DNA of 11,565 nucleotides from positions 1 through 11,565 of the forward strand of contig JAHQVR010000328.1 of assembly GCA_019634245.1 (NCBI GenBank). Reading direction: 5' to 3'. This document shows positions 8,010-11,565 of the stretch, piece by piece. Source of the DNA: Gammaproteobacteria bacterium (GTDB lineage Bacteria > Pseudomonadota > Gammaproteobacteria > Granulosicoccales > Granulosicoccaceae). Every line of letters begins with the position of its first letter. The first letter of the stretch is position 1. Under the pieces are notes generated by a model. That model made no database searches and was not told the origin of the DNA. It was given only the letters and a program-made list of their open reading frames with translations. Position numbers and translations under genes: made by a program.

Positions 8010-8231
8010 ATGAAAAAAGAGCGTGATATCGAAAAAGCCTATTCAACGGCGGAATTTGTCAGCAAGTTGCGGCGGCTGGCGGACGATTTGGAAAACGGTG
8101 AGCAGTTTGAAATTCAAATTGCTAATGAACGGATTTATGTCCCCACCCGAGCACAATACACGATTGAACATGAGCGTAGCGATTCAGAAGAGGAAATCGA
8201 ATTCCAAATTAAATGGTTAATTGATTCGTAA
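8010..8231 (+). CDS. Amphi-Trp domain protein
   Basis: A 73-residue protein matching the amphi-Trp domain family (TIGR04354 as I recall it), a small domain named for an amphipathic strand ending in Trp. Seen here: EFVSKLRRLADDLENGEQFEIQIANERIYVP in one run of residues about 15-45, then EHERSDSEEEIEFQIKW ending at Trp69, then LIDS. The family's function is not known; it is small, acidic and lacks a signal peptide, so it is probably cytoplasmic. The start has a good AAGGA eight bases ahead. It is preceded by a 188-base gap and converges on ntrC, so it is likely a single-gene unit. Confidence 0.88.
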   Translation: MKKERDIEKAYSTAEFVSKLRRLADDLENGEQFEIQIANERIYVPTRAQYTIEHERSDSEEEIEFQIKWLIDS

Positions 8232-8316
8232 TTATCGTAGTAAATGGCTTCCGGTCTAGGGAGTCTTTCCTAAGTTTCTGTGCTAATAGGTTGGTATCTA
8301 TAGTTAGGAGCTGAAA

Positions 8317-8339
8317 CGAGCTAGTCAATTTCTAGCTCG
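8317..8339. terminator. Inverted repeat over the ntrC stop codon, possible bidirectional terminator
   Basis: CGAGCTAG (8317-8324) and CTAGCTCG (8332-8339) form a perfect 8-base stem with a 7-base loop. It lies between the converging amphi-Trp and ntrC genes and includes the last codons and TAG stop of ntrC. On the minus strand only TTTC follows; on the plus strand a TTTTT run comes five bases later. It could end transcription from either side, but neither T-run is ideal. Confidence 0.45.
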
Positions 8340-9733
8340 CGGATTTTTCGCGTTAGTGTGTTGCGTCCCCAACCCAGTAACTTAGCTGCATCCTGTCGTT
8401 TACCTTGCGTTTGAGTCAATGCGGCTTTGATTAAAATGCGCTCTACCTCAGGTACCACTTGATTGAGTAGATTTTTATCTCCAGCATGGAGGCGCTCTAC
8501 TGCCCAGAGCTGCAAAGAGTTCTCCCATGTGTTGCTTTTGGTTTGCCGCATGGTTTGTTCATCCTTGGGCAAATCAGTTGGGGTTAGCTCGCTGCCTTTG
8601 GCCATCACTGTTAGCCATTGGGCAGTGTTTTGTAGTTGTCGCACATTACCTGGCCATGGTAATTGCATGACCCGCTCTTCGAACTCGGGCGACATCGTTT
8701 TCGGAGACACATTGATCGCTTTGGCCGCTTTGGCTAAATAGTGTTGCATTAAGCGTGGTATGTCTTTGCGGCGTTGGCGAAGGGGTGGAGCATCCAAACG
8801 GATGACGTTAATTCGATGATATAAATCTTCACGAAATTTACCTTCGTGAACGAGTTGCTCGAGATCCTGATGGGTTGCGGCAAGAATTCGGACGTCGACT
8901 TTAACTGACTCAGCGCCTGCCATTCGATAAAACTGGCCGTCGCTGAGAACTCTGAGCAAATGTGTTTGTAAATCCAGAGGCATATCGCCGATTTCATCAA
9001 GAAAAAGAGTACCGTTGTGTGCCTGTTCGAATCGTCCTCTGCGGACATCACTGGCACCGGAAAAAGCCCCTTTTTCGTGGCCGAACAATTCTGATTCCAT
9101 TGAATCATGGGGTATCGCTGCGACATTTAGTGCAACAAACGGTTCTTGGGCTCTGGGGCTGTGTCGGTGCAGGGCCCGGGCAATCAACTCTTTTCCAGTA
9201 CCCGATTCACCACTGATCAATACATTCACATGGGACCGAGACAACCTTGCAATCGCAGAGAATACTTCCTGCATTTCTGATGTCTCTCCAATGAGTTCTT
9301 GAAATTCCTCTTCATCTACTGCATCTGAGCCGTCAGCTGATGAATTTGGCTGGTCATTGTCGACTCCCGCTGAGCAGGCTCGGCGTGTGTGCTCAATTAC
9401 TTCGTCAACATCAAACGGTTTTTGGATGTATTCGAAGGCACCACCTTCAAATGAAGCCACCGTGCTGTCCAGATCGCTGAAGGCAGTAATAATCAATACG
9501 GGTGTTCGCGGATAGTTTGCTTTTATCTTGTGCAGTACCGTGATCCCATCTTGCCCGGGCATGTTGATATCACTGATGATCGCGTTGGGGGCCGCTGCTT
9601 GGTCCTGCAATAGCTGCAGAGCCTCATCACCACTCGTGAAGCAGGTAACTTGCATACCCGATTGCTTTAAGGCCTTTTCGAGTACCCAGCGAATGGACGG
9701 GTCATCGTCGATGACCCAGACGTAACCACTCAT
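8321..9733 (-). CDS. ntrC: Nitrogen regulation response regulator NtrC (sigma-54 activator)
   Basis: NtrC (GlnG, NRI) activates sigma-54 promoters under nitrogen limitation after phosphorylation by NtrB. The 470 residues match E. coli NtrC almost throughout. The receiver domain (about 1-120) has VWVIDDDPSIRWVLE at 5-19, phosphoacceptor Asp55 in SDINMPG, and Lys105. The AAA+ domain (about 145-385) has Walker A GESGTGKE (175-182), Walker B TLFLDEIGD (242-250) and HEKGAFSGA (219-227), where the sigma-54-contacting loop has Ser225 in place of the usual Thr of GAFTGA. The C-terminal helix-turn-helix is KRQDAAKLLGWGRNTLTRKIREL (about 445-467). I chose ATG 9733, with GGAGG four bases ahead. Its start overlaps the ntrB stop as ATGA, so translation is coupled. 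Confidence 0.97.
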   Translation of the reverse strand: MSGYVWVIDDDPSIRWVLEKALKQSGMQVTCFTSGDEALQLLQDQAAAPNAIISDINMPGQDGITVLHKIKANYPRTPVLIITAFSDLDSTVASFEGGAFEYIQKPFDVDEVIEHTRRACSAGVDNDQPNSSADGSDAVDEEEFQELIGETSEMQEVFSAIARLSRSHVNVLISGESGTGKELIARALHRHSPRAQEPFVALNVAAIPHDSMESELFGHEKGAFSGASDVRRGRFEQAHNGTLFLDEIGDMPLDLQTHLLRVLSDGQFYRMAGAESVKVDVRILAATHQDLEQLVHEGKFREDLYHRINVIRLDAPPLRQRRKDIPRLMQHYLAKAAKAINVSPKTMSPEFEERVMQLPWPGNVRQLQNTAQWLTVMAKGSELTPTDLPKDEQTMRQTKSNTWENSLQLWAVERLHAGDKNLLNQVVPEVERILIKAALTQTQGKRQDAAKLLGWGRNTLTRKIRELEID

Positions 9734-10788
9734 GAATCCTCCAGTGGAATTATGACGGTGAACACGGTGTTCCCGGGTTGCGAGCGACATTCTATTAAGC
9801 CTCCTAGCTGCTGCATAATGGATTGTGCGATTGACAGGCCTAGTCCGGTTCCGTTGCGTTTACCGCTAACCATCGGATAGAACACTTGATCTGCCAGATC
9901 TTTCGGAATGCCTGGCCCATCGTCTTGTATTTCTATGGCCGCCACCAGTGGGTGTCGATCACCTTTGAGTGTAAATTGTCGCATTACACGAGTCTTATAA
10001 GTGATCGTTCCCTGCTCGCCCACGGCTTGCAATGCATTGCTCGCAATGTTGAGAAATACTTGTATCAATCGATCTTTGTCAGAAATAAATTCGGGGATGC
10101 TTGGGTCGTAGTCCATGACATGGAAGACAGTGTCCACCGACCCAACTCGTACCACTCTACGTACGTGTTCAAGCACCTCATGGATGTTCAGTGTTTTCAA
10201 TTCTGGCCTGGAAGCTGGTCCCAGCATGCGATCTATTAGCGTCTGGAGACGATCAGATTCTTGTATTACGATGCCTGTGTACTCTCGAAGTTCCTTACCT
10301 TCGAGTTGTTTTTCCAACAACTGTGCTGCGCCGCGGATTCCGCCCAGAGGGTTTTTTATCTCGTGAGCAAGGCCGCGCAGTAGAGAACGTACATGTTCTT
10401 GCTGCGCTAAAAGCGCTGCGTCTCTGGCAATTCTTAGTGATCGATCCACGGCAGACATTTCTAATATCACTGTGCCTTCCTGTTTATCGTTTCGGTGCGG
10501 TGTGATCGAACAATCTACTGTTCCCAGTTCGTGGCCCGCTGCTGAGAGATGAAGTTGTCTATCTCGATAGGGTTGACCCAACTCAAGCGCATTCTCTATA
10601 TTGGTAAGGAAGGCCTCAGGTAGATCAATCACCTGATCTATCGGTTTACCAATTACGTGATTTGCACTACTACTCATCAATTGTTCTGCAGCTGCATTGA
10701 CATAAGTTATGTGTTTGGTTTGACTCAAGCACACAACCGCAGTTGCTAGTTGCTCAAGTGTTCTTGCATCAAACCCAGAGCTACTCAT
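9730..10788 (-). CDS. ntrB: Nitrogen regulation histidine kinase/phosphatase NtrB
   Basis: NtrB (GlnL, NRII) is the cytoplasmic sensor kinase that phosphorylates or dephosphorylates NtrC in response to the PII protein. The 352 residues (E. coli 349) begin with a PAS domain (about 8-115), then the dimerisation and phosphoacceptor helix with His142 in GLAHEIKNPLGGIRGAAQLL. The ATPase domain follows, with the N box LIQVFLNIASNALQAV (241-256), G1 DDGPGIP (289-295), and G2 GTGLGLSIAQ (313-322). No membrane helix is present, as expected. I chose ATG 10788 because homology begins there; upstream in-frame codons to TTG 10863 encode a non-family sequence. This ATG has no clear ribosome binding site. 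Confidence 0.96.
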   Translation of the reverse strand: MSSSGFDARTLEQLATAVVCLSQTKHITYVNAAAEQLMSSSANHVIGKPIDQVIDLPEAFLTNIENALELGQPYRDRQLHLSAAGHELGTVDCSITPHRNDKQEGTVILEMSAVDRSLRIARDAALLAQQEHVRSLLRGLAHEIKNPLGGIRGAAQLLEKQLEGKELREYTGIVIQESDRLQTLIDRMLGPASRPELKTLNIHEVLEHVRRVVRVGSVDTVFHVMDYDPSIPEFISDKDRLIQVFLNIASNALQAVGEQGTITYKTRVMRQFTLKGDRHPLVAAIEIQDDGPGIPKDLADQVFYPMVSGKRNGTGLGLSIAQSIMQQLGGLIECRSQPGNTVFTVIIPLEDS

Positions 10789-10815
10789 GGTGCGTTCGCT
10801 ATACGATTTTTTGGC

Positions 10816-10830
10816 GCACTGCTTTCGTGC
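10816..10830. promoter_or_regulatory. NtrC-like palindrome just upstream of ntrB
   Basis: GCAC-N7-GTGC with both arms perfect, 28-42 bases before the ntrB ATG. The centre fits the usual A/T-rich core less well than the distal pair. In E. coli, NtrC binds near the ntrB (glnL) promoter and represses it, so an autoregulatory role is plausible here. Confidence 0.5.
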
Positions 10831-10850
10831 AACCGAACAGAGCGATGATT

Positions 10851-10884
10851 CAATTGTGTGCAATTATAAAGTGACAATTGTGTG
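10851..10884 (-). promoter_or_regulatory. Direct repeat and possible -10 box upstream of ntrB
   Basis: CAATTGTGTG occurs at 10851-10860 and again at 10875-10884, 24 bases apart start to start, each containing the palindrome CAATTG. Between them the minus strand reads TATAAT at 10870-10865, a perfect -10 hexamer, but no good -35 was found at 16-18 bases. The arrangement suggests a regulated ntrB promoter with a start near 10858 and a leader of about 70 bases. Confidence 0.35.
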
Positions 10885-11037
10885 GGTAATGAACCACAAA
10901 ACCTCTCGCGTGATTGGCGATGTTGGCAGAGGTAACTGGGACCCTGCTGGGCATTAAGCATGATAAATAACTCTATCCTCATGGCGAAGAGTGTTCCTGA
11001 ACTCCAACATGTCACACAGACAGGCACATTTTTATAA

Positions 11038-11202
11038 TCAGTAGAATGCGACCAGCCGCGGCATCAAATTCTTAGGGCCGTAGGTTCTTGCCGAGAATGA
11101 AACTGGGTTGTTGCAGTTCTGCGCGGTGGGAAAGCACCCCAGCGACACAGCGCTGCCCGAATCTGCGCTTTCTAATTTTTTGATGATGTATCTAGCTGAC
11201 AT
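11038..11202 (-). CDS. Possible 54-residue small protein downstream of NtrC sites (or glnA remnant)
   Basis: Not a family I recognise. The 54-codon frame starts with ATG preceded by AGGA eight bases upstream. It carries net positive charge (6 Lys/Arg against 2 Asp/Glu), two Cys (23, 30), no signal peptide and no membrane segment. Its first 14 residues, MSARYIIKKLESAD, loosely resemble the E. coli GlnA start as I recall it, MSAEHVLTMLNEHE; after that, similarity stops. The gene lies about 150 bases downstream of two strong NtrC sites and upstream of ntrB, where glnA often sits. It may therefore be the stub of a lost or moved glnA with new sequence fused on, a genuine nitrogen-controlled small protein, or a chance frame. 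Confidence 0.4.
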   Translation of the reverse strand: MSARYIIKKLESADSGSAVSLGCFPTAQNCNNPVSFSARTYGPKNLMPRLVAFY

Positions 11203-11281
11203 AGTTATTTTCCTGAGACTATGTGGTGTTATGAGTGCCGAGCATGTGATGATCACGCTCAGCTGACTGGCACTGCGATAG

Positions 11282-11296
11282 AGCAACAAAGTGCTA
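11282..11296 (-). promoter_or_regulatory. Degenerate sigma-54-like promoter element
   Basis: The minus strand reads TAGCAC-TTTG-TTGCT. It resembles the sigma-54 consensus TGGCAC-N5-TTGCW but has A for the first G of the -24 GG and a spacer one base short, a defect that normally hurts activity. If it works, transcription would start near 11271, placing the two NtrC sites at about -92 and -121 and giving a leader of about 70 bases to the small ORF. Confidence 0.3.
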
Positions 11297-11355
11297 GAGG
11301 AACATCAAAAAAGTCTATGCCAGCTATGCTAAGGGATGTTATCGACCGTACATGT

Positions 11356-11370
11356 GCACCATTATAGTGC
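11356..11370. promoter_or_regulatory. NtrC binding site (proximal)
   Basis: GCACCATTATAGTGC fits GCAC-N7-GTGC with an A/T-rich core, very like the two sites before E. coli glnA. It is proximal with respect to leftward transcription. No other enhancer-binding protein is needed to explain it, since ntrC itself is in this window. Confidence 0.75.
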
Positions 11371-11384
11371 TTGGGGATTTGACT

Positions 11385-11399
11385 GCACTATTTTAGTGC
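11385..11399. promoter_or_regulatory. NtrC binding site (distal)
   Basis: GCACTATTTTAGTGC is a second full match, centred 29 bases from the first; the E. coli glnA pair is about 32 bases apart. Two sites on nearly the same helix face allow NtrC dimers to oligomerise, as at nitrogen-regulated enhancers. Confidence 0.75.
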
Positions 11400-11460
11400 G
11401 TATGTGTGCGCTAGTCCCTATTCCAGGCATCTTTCGGACTGCTCTGTCCTTTTCCCTTCG

Positions 11461-11565
11461 GGTCAGACCAGAAAGGGTCGGACCAGAAAGGGTCGGACCA
11501 GAAGGGGTCGGACCAGAAGGGGTCGGACCAGAAGGGGTCGGACCAGAAGGGGTCGGACCAGAAGG
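11461..11565. repeat. 15-base tandem repeat, seven copies, running off the window
   Basis: Unit GGTCGGACCAGAAGG repeated head to tail. Copy 1 has GGTCAGACC and ends AAG, copy 2 ends AAG, and copies 3-7 are identical, so divergence is only at the left border. Each copy contains GGTC-N-GACC, and GACC-AGAAGG-GGTC across the junction, so the array can form several alternative hairpins. The unit is a multiple of three and has no stop codon in any frame. Leftward, one frame gives FWSDP repeats and then 15 unique codons to a TAG at 11411-11413; rightward, an ATG at 11402 opens a frame giving VGPEG repeats. Whether either is translated cannot be told here. Confidence 0.95.

Noticed and set aside
10789..10863. 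An N-terminal extension of NtrB starting at TTG 10863.
   Set aside because: The extra 25 residues do not resemble NtrB, and this stretch contains the NtrC-like palindrome, so it looks like untranslated leader.
11371..11387. A rightward GG-N10-GC pattern between the two NtrC sites, as a sigma-54 promoter.
   Set aside because: Apart from the GG and GC pairs it matches the consensus poorly, and it would lie between the enhancer sites and overlap one of them. The 15-base repeat to the right has no GC step, so it offers no sigma-54 promoter either.
11461..11565. A CRISPR array at the right edge.
   Set aside because: The 15-base units are directly adjacent with no spacers, so this is a simple tandem repeat.

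Overview
The window looks like chromosomal DNA from a gammaproteobacterium, probably a free-living or marine one, with balanced base composition. The evidence is a quinone-dependent (class 2) dihydroorotate dehydrogenase, a NtrB/NtrC pair of the enterobacterial type, a signal peptidase I with an N-terminal membrane domain, and an amphi-Trp domain protein. The species cannot be named from the sequence alone.

Layout, left to right. (1) 1-970: the 3' part of a YbjJ-type MFS transporter gene, cut by the window edge. (2) 1011-2468, minus strand: pyrD followed after 15 bases by a small VOC-fold protein. (3) 2539-4957, plus strand: holA and asnS overlapping by 17 bases, then a hairpin and T-run that may be a terminator. 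(4) 5141-7028, plus strand: a tight cluster of an ECF-type sigma factor, an unrecognised 115-residue protein with one C-terminal membrane segment, and a signal peptidase I. (5) 7165-8231, plus strand: a prepilin-like protein and an amphi-Trp domain protein, each apparently separate. (6) 8321-10788, minus strand: ntrB-ntrC with an ATGA overlap and an inverted repeat across the ntrC stop codon. (7) 10789-11565: 777 bases with no recognisable gene but rich in signals.

The last region is the most interesting. It holds two near-perfect NtrC enhancer sites (GCAC-N7-GTGC, centres 29 bases apart), a degenerate sigma-54-like element at a suitable distance, a 54-codon ORF with a good ribosome binding site, a third NtrC-like palindrome just before ntrB, a 10-base direct repeat, and at least seven copies of a 15-base tandem repeat running off the window. 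In many gammaproteobacteria glnA (glutamine synthetase) precedes ntrBC under just such paired NtrC sites. Here glnA is absent from that place, and the small ORF sits where it would begin. Its first 14 residues loosely resemble a GlnA N-terminus, so it may be a glnA remnant, or else a separate nitrogen-controlled small protein.

The remaining genes are mostly housekeeping: pyrimidine synthesis, clamp loading, tRNA charging and protein export. The sigma factor cluster and the ntrBC upstream region are the parts where genes and sites suggest regulation not fully explained by known families.
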